Assembly: GCF_035046485.1 (NCBI RefSeq)
Contig: NC_085136.1
Location: forward strand, 220,228,853 to 220,292,852
Source: Aedes albopictus
Taxonomy: Eukaryota > Arthropoda > Insecta > Diptera > Culicidae
DNA length: 64,000 nucleotides
Direction: 5' to 3'
The position numbers and the translations under genes are program-made. Shown piece by piece: positions 10,503 to 21,200 of the stretch. Position 1 is the stretch's first letter; every line of letters begins with the position of its first letter. The notes beneath the pieces are model-generated. The model searched no databases and was not told the origin of the DNA. It was given only the letters and a program-made list of their open reading frames with translations.

Positions 10503-12188
10503 TAACAACCAGTGTTGCAAAACTTCATCTCATTCATTTGAACATTAACCAACAAATCTTTTCAAACATTTTTCCTTCTAAGGACTGTTCAATTTATAAA
10601 ACGGACAACTTGCTTGTGCGATATCTTTTTTATTTTTCAATAAAATCATTATCAGTTTATTGCATAACTTTCTATAGCTATTCTCAAATGTAGGAAAAAT
10701 ATAACATTAAGCAAATTGTTCTTTATTGTGTAACTGAAGTGGTTTTCGTAAAACATCAATAAAAACCTATTTCTCAAAATTCGACATAACTTTCCACATA
10801 CTTAACATGCCCATTTTCATGAAGTTTTTAATGTATTGGAATCTTATACTATTCTACTAAAGGTAAAGCTCAATAGTTGTTCAGTAATAATGCATCAAGC
10901 AGCCTCCAGCTTGATATAGTGAATTGACTTGTTTTCATATAAATTATTAAAACATGTTTATTCAAGTCCTGTGCTGCAATAGCACATCGGATTCGTCTAA
11001 AAATGTGTCCAGAGTAGTAGAATATTGTTTTCTGAATGATACAGAAGAAAATTTACTTTTAATTGCATTCTTCATCAAACATTTAATCCATAAAGATGGT
11101 CATAGTAAAAAATTGCATATTTTTTGCATCATTCATGCAGATTTTCCGACTCTAGCGGAACTTGTTATTATTTATTTTCAACAAAGTTGGTCCTATGTTA
11201 TTGTACACCTTATTTAATTATAATCGGATGTATTTTTTTTTATTTCCACCATCATTGTTATGCAAAATTTGCATTAGGTTGCATTGTTATTTGGAACAAC
11301 CTTCAAAGAACGAAACTATTTGGATTACTGTACCTGTAATGGCTAACAGTAACCAAACCAGCAACGCTGTTAAGAAGCAGTTTTCTGCATTTAAAACCAC
11401 ATTATTCCTATTTTCGACTGTATGCATACAAAAATTGTTTGTTTAATATTTCATGCCCTTTTTGCTTTACAATTAAATTTTATTCAAAAAATCGAATCTC
11501 ACTTGAGACTTTAATATCTCAATAACAAATTTTCCAATTGCGTTTAAATTTCGCCAGAATGTTTATTACTCATGCTGCTACAGCATAGCACACACTTTTC
11601 TGATATTCAAAACGATATACCATATGTGAACAGTAATTTTATACATATTTTCAATTTTCAGCAATCGAAAAAGTCACCTCATTTAACACCTGGCCGATTT
11701 TCTGTAAAATGTAACTATTTTTATTCGATTCAAAAATTATCACTATAATGAATGATGATGTACTGAACAACGAAGCAAGGGTGGATAAATTTGGACTACG
11801 CGTTTTGTTTTTATAGCCTTGTAAAGTTGTCCGTTTTATAAATTGAACAGTCCTTATTCATGTTCGAAACGATTTCATTCAATCAGGACACAGGTGTATA
11901 GGTCTATCAAATGAGAAGCGAATCCTTGTCAATTGAATACATTGTCACTCGAATGAGTAGCTGGGCACGAAACACGAGGAAACCCTGCAAAATTCCGCCA
12001 GACTGAAAAAATATCGAATGTCGGGTCAAAGTTGGGTCAATTTTTATCGAATGTTGAGCCACTGTTGGACCATCATCGAGTATTGGGTTCATGTTGGGTT
12101 TGGTGGCCAATATAAAAATAGGTGTATGATAGGTTGATGTCGGGTTTGACGTCATCAATGATGGTAAAAGCTTTAAACCTTTAAACAA
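10503..12188. repeat. Dispersed repeat D, copy 1, split by a TA element
   Basis: The flanks 10503-10578 and 11857-12175 are together the reverse complement of 53522-53870. Shared marks include GTCGGGTTTGACGTCATCAATGATGG, cited here as GTTTGACGTCATCAATGATG, GGGTCAATTTTTATCGAATG and AATTCCGCCAGACTGAAAAA. The copy at 53522 lacks the 1.27-kb insertion, which confirms the insertion boundaries. It is non-coding. Confidence 0.8.
10581..11854. mobile_element. 1.27-kb TIR element with perfect 31-bp ends and TA duplication
   Basis: AGGACTGTTCAATTTATAAA starts the element, and its 31-bp terminal sequence recurs exactly inverted at the other end. TA flanks both ends (10579-10580 and 11855-11856). The second copy of repeat D (53522-53870) shows the empty site. 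The TA duplication suggests Tc1/mariner. Internal ORFs up to 94 codons are AT-rich and show no DDE motifs, so it looks non-autonomous. Perfect ends point to recent movement. Confidence 0.85.
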
Positions 12189-12850
12189 TAGCTTGGCAGT
12201 TTGTGTAACTTGTAGAAATTTTGAGTGACAGACAAAAATCTTAAAATGTTGTCTTAAAATAATTCGTTGAGTTCATTTTTTAATATAAAATCAAGAAGGA
12301 AATTATTGAGTTTAAGTTATAAAACATGGTTTACGCGGATTTTTTAATAACCGCGGTTTTTTTTACGCGGATTTTTGAATTAACGCGGTTTATTTTTATG
12401 TATCCCCTGCGTAAAAAAAACCTGACTGTAGGTATTTCAAAATTTAATTTTGCATTTAAAGTATTAAATTCACTAGTTGTAAGATTTTAAACGCGTTTTT
12501 CGGTTTCAGAAGAGCGAAATTAAGCGGAAAAGGAAATTTTCCTTTGCAACCGCTGCTTAATTGTATACTGATCAATTTCGCCCCAAAGTGGCATATCCAA
12601 TATTTTGATATTTGAAGTTATTTAACTTAAAGTTTAAATTTGTTGAACAAAATTCTGTCACATGGTTCCATGGAGATCCACTGGGTACTGGTTTTACAGA
12701 AATTCTTTTGGCAATATTTGAACAGGCATTGATGTTATCCGCAAAAGTTGTTTTAAAGTGATCAATTTGACCCCGTACCATGCATTTCTTAGCACAACTA
12801 TTCCCCTTGACAATCCAGTGTAAAATGTTTAAAAACAAAGAAGATACATA
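12189..12850. repeat. Repeat-derived stretch including the 12455-12565 direct repeat
   Basis: Contains an ACGCGG-rich patch (12335-12420), the direct repeat of 9215-9325 with its hairpin, and the inverse 17-bp end at 12759-12775. A minus ORF of 88 codons (12572-12838) has no recognisable motif and overlaps the repeat end, so I do not call it a gene. Confidence 0.5.
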
Positions 12851-13056
12851 AGTGACCCGATTTTGTCAGCCCCTTTTCGGAACACATGTTTTGCTCTCTG
12901 CAAAAACTAAAACAGTTTTTCGAACTTTTTATCCCTGTATGTTCTGTATCTCAGTTGTAGGTTGATGATAAACAATAATAAATTAATTAAAATTTGACTA
13001 TAAGATAATGAGAGCAAAAAGTTTGTCGTAAAATGGGGCTGACAAAATCGGGTCCT
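12851..13056. mobile_element. MITE, 206 bp, with TA duplication
   Basis: The left end is AGTGACCCGATTTTGTCAGC. The right end is inverse, differing by one indel near the tip, so about 20 bp (GACCCGATTTTGTCAGCCCC) match perfectly. TA occurs at 12849-12850 and 13057-13058. It has no ORF. The structure fits a Tc1/mariner-type MITE. Confidence 0.85.
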
Positions 13057-13066
13057 TACTGTATTG

Positions 13067-14339
13067 CATTTCTGGCAAAAGTAAATCGTCCCGGGTGTTA
13101 ACGGGATAAGGAACTGATAGCCTACTTTGAATGAATCGTATATCCCGTTTTACTCTACCCAAAAAATACTTACGATTTTCGACGGCATCCTTCTTGCTTA
13201 GGTATGAATTTGATCAATCTCCACTGATCGTTTTCCTGAACAAATTTATGCCTAAAATAATAACATAACAGGTAAATTCAACCCAACTGTAGAGCGTATT
13301 TTTTTTTAACTTATCTTTATCAAAAACGGCATCAACCCAACATTAGCTTTCTATCCTATTCTCGGTGTGTAGATGTCGTTCCTGGCAACTCGGTGGGGGA
13401 AAACCGGAAAACTATATTGACTATATAAAAATGGCACTTATTTGAAACACTAAAACGGATGGTTGTATTTCAAGCTGTCAATATATTTATTCGTAATTGC
13501 ATGGAAAGAACCTAAAGTATTTGAATAGAAACGTCCTTAATATTTTTGTTCAATTCGCTAGGAACAACTCAACGGTGGTGCCAGTAGCATCAACGATTTG
13601 GCGTGGGAAATGGAAAAGAACGACTTCCTGCCAGCGATGCACTTTCGCGGCTCCCCTTGGCTTAACCGCTTGAGCTTTGCGGTTGGAAGCCCAACGAAAC
13701 GGATGCACTTCGCGAAAACCGACTACCTACCTACCCAAACTATGGGGCCAGTTGAAGGAAAGCGATAAAATTGCGAAAAATATAAATAAACTTGATCTTC
13801 TGGTGGCGCGGATCTCAGTTTTCCACAGTTTGTTCCTCCTCCTACATAGTAGAGCACTTTCGTTCGCGCGCTCCGAAAAGCCGGAATGGACCGGGCCGGG
13901 CCGAACTCCTGGCGCGGAACGATGACAAGCGAGGGTGTTGTTCGCCGGAAGCTTTGCGCTGCTGTCAGCGGAGTTCTGCCCATGACACGTAATCCTTTTG
14001 CGGATTAATTTTCCGGCAGCTCCGGAAATTTAAGCGAGATTAATGGTGGTAATTTTGGGGATGATATGGTTTGGCTACATAAGAAGTAGTAGGTAGGAAC
14101 CACGCGACCGTGCCCTTTTGAACGCGAGGACATATACACGCAGCGAGCCATGGCCCTATGAGAGGATAGGATGGCAAAAGGGTTGACAGAATCCCGAAAT
14201 GTTGAGCCACTTGTGGTAGGCGGTGCTTATCGAGAGTGATTTCCGACGAGAGTGGATTTTCCGGTAGATGATTTGATTGTCGTTTTTATCGTGGTTACAG
14301 AAGTTAAACAACTGATTGTCATGTTTTTTTTTTCAATCA
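13067..14339. other. Unassigned stretch with a GC-richer core
   Basis: The 13560-14000 portion has higher GC content than its surroundings and short overlapping ORFs on both strands (13677-13992). I recognise no protein. It may be unique host DNA such as a non-coding exon or regulatory region, but nothing in the sequence proves it. I see no repeat ends. Confidence 0.4.
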
Positions 14340-14472
14340 AAGATGTCTTCAAGGGGCCACAACTGTAAAGGCGTAAGTATTCTTACCATGGTGAGGGTGA
14401 CGGGTTCGATTCCCTGTTGGTGCAGAAACTTTTTTATTACGAAAATTTCCTTGACTTCCTTGGGCATAACGT

Positions 14473-15148
14473 CAAGCCTAACTTTACCAAACGCCGTATG
14501 TAACATATGTAAACAAAAAAGAGATTTTCACATGAGGCACTGAACTGCCGTGAATCGCAAGTCAGTCCCATATGTAAAAAGTAGGCATTGAGAAAATGGC
14601 CTCTGAAGTTTTCAAATTCGATTTCCATGCGCAACTCTAAAAATCGCCATGAATTGAAAACTTTTGCGATCATCATGAAACTTTCACATATTGTTTCAAA
14701 CGTGAATACGTAACAGTGAAAAATATAAAACTGGCTAAAATAGTGTTAGATTTTGTACCGGAGGGCGCACAAGTTCGTAATGGGACTGACTTGCGATTAC
14801 ATTTCATTATGGGACAATCCGACTTGGTGTTGTTTTTCAATTTTACTGAACAAACTATATATTTTTTTTGTACGCAGCTGAAAGATCATCCGAAGAAAGC
14901 TCGAAAACGGTCATTAACTCATTTTTGCCCAAAATGCAGATGGGACTGACTTGCGATTCACGGCAGTGAATTTCGTTAAGGACTACTTGTATCGCTCACC
15001 TTTGGGGATGATTTGTGAAAAAATACCCGAATTTTTCACGTTTCTGAAATATTCCATGCATGAGTTGCTATGGGAACAGCCTATTTCCCCTTCTATTTTC
15101 TCCTTTCGTGGATTTTGTTAGATACGGTGTTTGGTAAAGTTAGGCTTG
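14473..15148. mobile_element. Outer MITE inside the SINE, 676 bp
   Basis: The first 27 bp (CAAGCCTAACTTTACCAAAC and on to the CCGTAT) are repeated inverted at 15122-15148 with one mismatch. The flanks rejoin the SINE sequence. No convincing duplication is seen at the borders. It is non-coding, and it contains a second complete MITE. Confidence 0.85.
14545..14966. mobile_element. Inner MITE, 422 bp, with TGAA duplication
   Basis: CTGCCGTGAATCGCAAGTCA starts the element, and the terminal 26 bp recur exactly inverted, ending CACGGCAG. TGAA is present at 14541-14544 and 14967-14970. A further internal copy of GGGACTGACTTGCGATT lies near 14781. A short plus ORF (14716-14949) inside it shows no motif. 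Confidence 0.85.
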
Positions 15149-15459
15149 TATCTTCGTGCTTGCCCCATGATATACACATGTAGAATTGTCATTGACAGAT
15201 CTCTCATATAATGCTAGGTTTGAACCTCAAACGGAATCGCTCAAGTAAAATCTGTTTAGTGCATTTTTTTTCCTTGAACGAAACAGTCAAGAATTTTTGC
15301 ACAGTAGGCTCCATTTGATTTGACGTTTCTTCTCAGCGTACCCCGAGCAGAGGAGAATATCAAATTAATAACAGCAGAATCATATAGCCTGTTTTTATAG
15401 CATAAGTTGTTATTATTAACTTATCAAGGTATTACTTTTTTATAACATGTTTTGTTGTC

Positions 15460-15892
15460 GGGGCCCGTGGCGCAGTGGTCCACACGTTCGCTTCATAAGC
15501 GGATGGTCATGGGTTCGAACCCTCCCCCGGCACTTGCAATTTTTCGTCAGTTGCTCTTCCCTCCGAGAGCAGCTGGCACCTGACCCTCTTCGGAGCATAT
15601 AGCTCTAACGGACCCGGAATTTTAATATCGGCGAACCGCAACTCATAATGGACCCCCAACCGGACTGGAAAAGGAACAACAGCCGTACATCAGCATCATC
15701 GTGCTCATCAGTCTACCATGGACAGGGTAGAAGAGTGAAAGAAGCACAAAGGCAACCAGTTCAATAAAGTAGAATAGAATAGAATACATTTAGGCGCTGA
15801 ACAAAGTGGAAGTGCAGCGTCCAATTGGAATCGCTCACGTAGTACCCTAGTGGACAAAAGAGCTGTAAATTAGGTTAAGTGATTAAGAATAA
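15460..15892 (+). mobile_element. tRNA-Met-like SINE with A-rich tail, duplication AACATGTTTTGTTG
   Basis: The head GGGGCCCGTGGCGCAGTGGT has an A-box, CTTCATAAGC matches an anticodon arm with CAT, and GGGTTCGAACCC gives the B-box. About 330 bp of body and a TAGAA-rich and A-rich tail follow. AACATGTTTTGTTG precedes it (15444-15457) and reappears at 20596-20609, beyond the Helentron-like element, so that element inserted in this SINE's tail. It is not a tRNA gene: the acceptor stem is imperfect and the body is conserved in the copy at 35895. Confidence 0.85.
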
Positions 15893-17271
15893 TAAAAAAA
15901 AACCCTATTTAATCCACCTAGCGGTGATGGTGCCTTTCTCGTGCTTTAAAATATCCTTTCAACAAAACTCGAGCAACATGTTGATGACATTGACATAAAT
16001 ACAAAATGAAAACTGCTTGCTAACTCTACTCAATATGGATACATTTTATATTAGCATAACATCCCATATTCAGAAAATATAAGACAACGATCCAAAACTC
16101 AAACCAAATAAGTGTCATGAAGCCGCAAAATTTTGAAACGTCATTTTAGATTTTCCGGTCATCATTTTATGACTCCGGATATCTACCCCAACTAAACTAA
16201 CCGCCATCTTGAACATTGAGACACCATCTTGGATGTTCTGGTATTCATTGCTGGACTCTGCACCTAAAATTACATGAAAAAGTCACCGTATTGAATTTTG
16301 GCATGTCGTTTATGATTTTCTGGTTACCAGTTTTGGACGAAGACCGGCATTCTTCCCCATTCAAACTATAGTCATATTGCAGACCTTGTGAAACAGCGCA
16401 CAGCTTGGGTTTTCTGATTACAAATTTTGAATTCTGGACATATTTTCATACACAATATGCCCATAATGCAAGAATTAAAAATTCTATTAAATAGGCACTA
16501 ACTTGAATACTGGGCCATTATCTTGGACTTTGGACCGCTATCTTGGATACTCTGGTGGACTCCGAACATATTTACCATACCAAATACACTTATTATACAT
16601 AGTTTTAGAGCTCAAAATTCCTTAAAACAGCCACCATCTTCTGTTCTGACGCGATCAAATTCTTATTTTTTCATTCAACGTTGACCCATCCTGCTATAAA
16701 TTTTCACCTTAGGAATCTGAAATGGTACGATTTGATGAGACCGCTTTAGTTTTGTCTATATTTTGTTCTCATATATGAGAACTTAGACCTATTTGTCACT
16801 GTTGTTCATACCTAATGTTTATCAGGCCATTAAACAAAGCCACGATTTAATTTTTCACATTAACGTTGGTTCTGCTACACAACAGCTAATCTCTAATGTG
16901 ATCTAAGGCTATTTTCTTGCTAACCGTTCATTAGATTATCAAAAAATCTGCGATCTGATGTGTCGTATATATGGGTTTGGTTCATTTTTATATTTGGTAA
17001 TATTTGGTGGGATAGCCGAATCTGATTCCATGAGTCATAGACCATGACACTACCGGTTGTCCCAATTATGGTCTGAGAATATTTTATTGCTATTTATTCA
17101 CCTTTACCTAATCACCGCGATTTGATATATGTATCGCATGAATGGGTTTGCATCACTTTTACTTCTAACCACTTTCGAAGCCACAGCTGAACCTGCAACA
17201 CTACCGGGAATCTAATGTGGTCTGACCAAGTCTGACCCTATTTTTCCATCAGGTTGTCGATAAGTCGTGAT

Positions 17272-17764
17272 CAGTCTTGTTTGAGATCATAGTCATTTGA
17301 ACCTTTTCGTCGATATTCGGCCTCCTTTGTTTCCGACATTCGCAACACAAGCAATCAAACTACTGTTCGAAACAAAAATGTCAAACGAATGCACTTCACC
17401 ACGATAGCGGCTTCGGGAGACGGTTCGGCTTTTGTTATTCCTGTCTTCTTCCATAATAAGAGCTATGTTGCCCATCTGTGTGTCGTATTCAATGCAACAT
17501 GCAATAATAAACTAATATTAACATTCATAATCGGAATTGGCTGAAAATCTATGCGTAAAGCTACAATTAGACACATGCCATCGTGACAGATGACATAGAT
17601 TTGACCCTTTCTTATGTTTATTGATCTTCGTTCTACTGCTCGTGTTATGTGTAGGTAAGAGGTAACGATAGCGCACGAATGTAACAAAGCCGTAACAATG
17701 CCGTAACACCCGACTGCGGCAACGAAATGAAGGTAGGAAAAAGTGTCGAATGTTTACAAGACTG
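17272..17764. mobile_element. hAT-like insert, 493 bp, with 8-bp duplication GTCGTGAT
   Basis: GTCGTGAT at 17264-17271 and 17765-17772 flanks an element starting CAGTCTTGTTT and ending ACAAGACTG, a 9-bp inverted repeat. Removing it restores a normal tandem-unit sequence (TCGTGATTTGATG). Small ORFs inside have no motifs. The 8-bp duplication fits hAT. Confidence 0.8.
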
Positions 17765-18023
17765 GTCGTGATTTGATGTACCACATCTATGGGTTTGGTT
17801 AAATTTTACATTTTACTACCCGGATCTGATTCCGGGTAACTACCGGCTGAACCAAATATGGTCTAACATTATTGTCTTGTTAACTGCTCATCGGTTAACC
17901 AACATCGCTGCAAATTGAAGGTGTCACATGCAGAGTTTGACAATTTCGACGGGACTCTCGGAACCAATTCCGGAACACTACCAGTTGTCTTTAGTGTGAC
18001 GTAAGGCTATTTTCTAGCTAACT

Positions 18024-19290
18024 GTTTATTTATTTATTTAAATACTTCCAACTGATCTTTTCGATCTCATTGAAATCTTTTAATCTAAAATTTTACATAA
18101 CAAATCCTTATGCACAGAAACAGGCCTCACTAATAATCAGAGACAAGATCAAACATATTTTAGCATAACATAACAAAGCATACTTTTACGTTTTTCACAC
18201 ACATAAAATGAAACATTTTCTAAAGGAACACTTAATCATATTTGATAAATAACGCAAACTTTATGAACTCTATAACCTTATCCGTTGTATGTATGCCATG
18301 AAAAACTGTGATTTATAAACTCGCGGAATTTTACACCTTTAGGCCATGTAGAAGGTTTCATTGCTAACGGCTTCAATCGACTATCCACCGTTACTTTGAA
18401 AGAAACATAGTCTAATTCATTTAATTTTCTTCCTTTCGGTACCAGCATCTTAACATTAATTTGATCTGATTCGTTGGTTTTGAGACATTTACGCACAAGT
18501 TGGTCTATATCACCCACAGTGGTATGAATCGAAATATTCGTGATAAACACAGAAAAAGTTTCTCCACACTCGGCTTGAGTTGAGCAAGCAGCTTGGTCGA
18601 CAGTTGTATTCGGCATTTCAGGCACATCGTTATGATCACTTTTGGTTCCATTGAAAAGGCATCCTTGATTCGGCAGCACAGGAGTTGAGTGTACCACTTT
18701 ATCTTGCTCGTGGTGTACATCTTCGGGGAGGACCATGGAGAGCGTTTCAATGATTTCGGCAACTTTGAGTTTCAGCTCAGCAATATCGGTTTCAAAAGTA
18801 GTTGGACTCCCGGACGAATGATCGTGTTGCTCTGTATTGTCGTCGTTGGTGTCACGAGTATTGCAGTAGTGCTCAAGACAACCATCACACATCCACAATA
18901 CATTTTTAGCAAAGAGTGCAGACACAGTTGCGTCTGCCAGTTCTACACAAGCAGCATGATATCGCTTTGCGCATCTGCCTTCGCATATAGTATAGCGTTC
19001 ATTGTCACGGTCGATAATGTGCGAACACTTATTGCACACTATTGTTTTAGCTCTAATGTGCGACATATTGAGCTTCGGTGACTACGTCGGATAAATTCAA
19101 AGCTAGTTTAATTACACTTCCCGGTGGTTAAGCGTGTGAGAACTATGTGCAACAGATCAAGGGGATGCGAATGCTACTACACAACAGAGGCAACAATTTT
19201 ATGCGTTATCATTCACAAAAAAAAAAAATCGTTCAAACTTTCAGCACGCAAAAACAAACCGTATCAATAGCGATCAAGCACACACGAGGT
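18024..19290 (-). mobile_element. ORF1-only CR1-like LINE derivative, 1.27 kb
   Basis: The insert breaks a Helentron-like unit, whose sequence continues from GCTAACTGTT to TTCAGGTTATCG. On the minus strand it has about 220 bp of leader, one ORF (18278-19066), about 230 bp of 3' sequence and a TAAATAAATAAATAAA end at 18024-18042. No reverse transcriptase or endonuclease remains. This resembles ORF1-only LINE derivatives such as mammalian HAL1. A clear target duplication is not visible. Confidence 0.7.
18278..19066 (-). CDS. LINE ORF1 protein with PHD-type zinc finger (262 aa)
   Basis: The intact frame starts MSHIRAKTIVCNKCSHIID. Residues about 11-63 hold C-x2-C, C-x3-C, H-x2-C and C-x2-C pairs (CNKCS, CEGRC, YHAACV, MCDGCLEHYC), a PHD-like arrangement. 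Residues about 95-110 are helical and could form a coiled coil. Residues about 170-255 (FSVFITNISIHTTVGDID and later LDYVSFKVTVDSRL) look like a noncanonical RNA-binding fold. PHD domains are known in ORF1 proteins of CR1-like LINEs, which would bind element RNA. No ORF2 follows. The frame has no stop or frameshift, which suggests recent insertion or continuing use. It could instead be a domesticated protein, but the LINE-like tail argues against that. Confidence 0.75.
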   Translation of the reverse strand: MSHIRAKTIVCNKCSHIIDRDNERYTICEGRCAKRYHAACVELADATVSALFAKNVLWMCDGCLEHYCNTRDTNDDNTEQHDHSSGSPTTFETDIAELKLKVAEIIETLSMVLPEDVHHEQDKVVHSTPVLPNQGCLFNGTKSDHNDVPEMPNTTVDQAACSTQAECGETFSVFITNISIHTTVGDIDQLVRKCLKTNESDQINVKMLVPKGRKLNELDYVSFKVTVDSRLKPLAMKPSTWPKGVKFREFINHSFSWHTYNG

Positions 19291-19449
19291 GCTTCAGGTT
19301 ATCGCAAAAGCCACGATTTGATGTGTCACATGCCTGGATTTGGTTTACTTTTACATTTGGCCTCTTCCGGCCACTCAAAACCGATTCCGAAACACTTGCT
19401 GGCCGTTCATTAGGTAATCTAAAAACCCGCTATTTGATGTGACGCATGT

Positions 19450-20270
19450 ACGGGTTTGTTTCTCTTTCAGACTTAACCACTTAGGCGGGAACCCCGGAAC
19501 GGGTGCCGGAACACTACTGGTTCAGATATGGTCTGAGATGGTTTTCCTGCTCATTGTCCATCAGGTCATCGAAAATGCCGTGGTTTGATGTGTCGAATGT
19601 ATGGGTTTGGTTCAATTGTATATTTGGCCACTTCCAGCGGTACGCCTAGAACCGGTTCCGGAACACTACCGGTTCAGATATGGTCTGAGATGATTTTCCT
19701 GCTCTTTATCCATTAGGTCATCGAAAATGCCGTGGTTTGATGTGCCGCATGTATGGGTTTGGTTCAATTGTATATTTGGCCACTTCCAGCGGAACGACTA
19801 GAACCGGTTCCGGAACACTGCCGGTTCAGATATGGTCTGAGATGATTTTCCTGCTCATTGTCCATCAGATCATCTAAAATGCCGTGGTTTGACGTGTCGC
19901 TTGCATGGGTTTGGTACAATTGTATATATGGTCACTTCCAGCGGGACGCCCAGAACCGGTTCGGGAACACTACCGGTTCAGATATGGTCTGAGACTATTT
20001 TCCTGCTTACCACTCATCAGGTTATTGAAAATGACGTGGTTTGATGTGTCTCATGCATGGGTTTGGTTCACTTTGATATTTGCCACTTCCGGCGGGACAC
20101 CTGAAACCGGTTCCGGAACACTACCGGTTCAGATATGGTCTTAGACTATTTTTCTGCTTACCGCTCATCAGGTTATCGAAAATGCCGTGGTTTGATGTGT
20201 CGCATGCATAGGTTTGATGCATTTTCATATCTGGTCCCTTCCTGGGGTACCGTTCCGGAACACCTAAATG
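19450..20270 (+). repeat. Tandem array, 151-152-bp unit, about five copies
   Basis: ATGGGTTTGG marks fall at 19601, 19753, 19905 and 20057, and ATAGGTTTG at 20208, giving intervals of 152, 152, 152 and 151. Each unit holds CCGGTTCCGGAACACTACCG and GATATGGTCTGAGA. Diverged units continue to the left (17050-18010). The array is the core of the Helentron-like element. Confidence 0.9.
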
Positions 20271-20400
20271 GCCATATCTCCGGAACGGCTGAACCGATCC
20301 GAACCATTTTCAATAGGAAACAATGGGACCAGATTCCGCGTCGAATGAACCGTCGGTCATTGAAATTGGATGAGGTTTACTGCCAAAAAGTGATGTGAGT

Positions 20401-20466
20401 TTTTTTGTACACACACATACACACATACACACACACATACATACACACACACATACATACACACAG
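20401..20466. repeat. CA/TACA microsatellite
   Basis: ACACACATACACACATACAC-type repeat in the 3' part of the Helentron-like element. The equivalent position in the copy ending at 29965 (29797-29838) has the same microsatellite. Confidence 0.85.
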
Positions 20467-20999
20467 ACATCACCTCAATTCGTCGAGCTGAGTCGATTGG
20501 TATATGTGATTTGACCCTCCGGGCCTTCTATCAAAAAGTCATTTTTGGAGTGAACATATAGCCTTTCCAGTACACTGAGTGTACGAGAAAGGCAAAACAT
20601 GTTTTGTTGGGCAATCCTATTTTGTTATGATCAAGTTTTTGAAATTCATCCACTAAATAACATTTCAATAATATACTTTGCTGTTCATCAAATCTTGTCA
20701 TTATTCTTCTATTGGAAATGTACAAATATGTGTTGAACTATAACACAACAATTTTCAAATTCGCTGCAAAAATCATTGTTATCAAGTTGTTATTGAACCT
20801 AACAAAACATGTTATTAAATTGGTCTTCCAGGAACATTTTTTGTTATGATTTCTGTTATTTTGCCGCTTATGACAGACGAGTTTATAACATAATAAGATA
20901 TGTTAATAACATAAATATTACTGATTCTATTATGCAGTTATTATGCCAAAATAACACTTTTTATAATGCTGTTGATATTCTCTTCTGCTCGGGACCGGG

Positions 21000-21200
21000 G
21001 TCAAGAATAACGCTGAGGTTAACTTGAGTGATTCCTTGCCTGAATCTTTCCCAATCTGCATACTACCCATAGGGCACTGCATGCAGCTTTTGCTAAGGAA
21101 AAATGAATACCATTTAAACCAAGTAGAGTTTTCGAAGATGTTACATGCTATTTAATGCTTACCAATTAAATCCAATTAAAATCACCTTGAAACATAGAAC
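21000..21200. other. Short unassigned stretch
   Basis: Nothing recognisable lies between the TIR end at 20993 and the minisatellite. There are no ORFs above background. Confidence 0.4.

Larger units (their letters stand above)
8893..12775. repeat. Inverted 17-bp ends bounding a compound repeat region
   Basis: CGGGGTCAAATTGATCA at 8893-8909 is matched exactly in inverse orientation at 12759-12775. Inside, a segment of about 100 bp at 9215-9325 recurs in direct orientation at 12455-12565. Both carry an imperfect hairpin around GGAAATTTTCC. A SINE, a 152-bp tandem array and a TA element lie between. It may be one large element expanded by insertions, or two half copies of a smaller one. No gene is present. 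Confidence 0.5.
14340..15205 (+). mobile_element. Diverged tRNA-related SINE split by a MITE
   Basis: On the plus strand, GGTGAGGGTGACGGGTTCGA, with a B-box, and TTTCCTTGACTTCCTTGGGC lie before 14473. TATCTTCGTGCTTGCC and GATATACACATG lie after 15148. Joined, they follow the Feilai-type order, so the 676-bp segment between them is an insertion. The A-box half is diverged. The 3' end beyond about 15205 fades. Confidence 0.75.
15893..20593 (+). mobile_element. Helentron-like non-autonomous element, full-length with later insertions
   Basis: The left end AACCCTATTTAATCCACC leads to TGCCTTTCTCGT; the right end has GTACACTGAGTGTAC, a 15-bp palindrome, then GAGAAAGGCA. The 12-bp motif is thus inverted near both ends. 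In order it holds a non-coding arm, diverged tandem units, an hAT-like insert (17272-17764), an ORF1-only LINE (18024-19290), five regular 151-152-bp units (19450-20270), a conserved segment and a CA microsatellite. Subterminal inverted repeats, a 3' palindrome and about 150-bp central tandem repeats are known of insect Helentrons (DINE-1). The assignment is my inference. Confidence 0.7.
15342..20993. mobile_element. TIR-bounded element that hosts a SINE and a Helentron-like element
   Basis: CCCGAGCAGAGGAGAATATC at 15342 has its inverse (22 bp, one mismatch) at 20972-20993. Its own sequence is 15342-15457 and 20596-20993, rich in TTGTTAT/ATAACA motifs and non-coding. The middle is later insertions. 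The element is therefore only about 0.5 kb without them. Confidence 0.7.

Noticed and set aside
15460..15535. A tRNA-Met gene
   Set aside because: A tRNA-like head with CAT is present, but it continues into a 330-bp body shared with 35895-36760 and has a target duplication, so it is a SINE.
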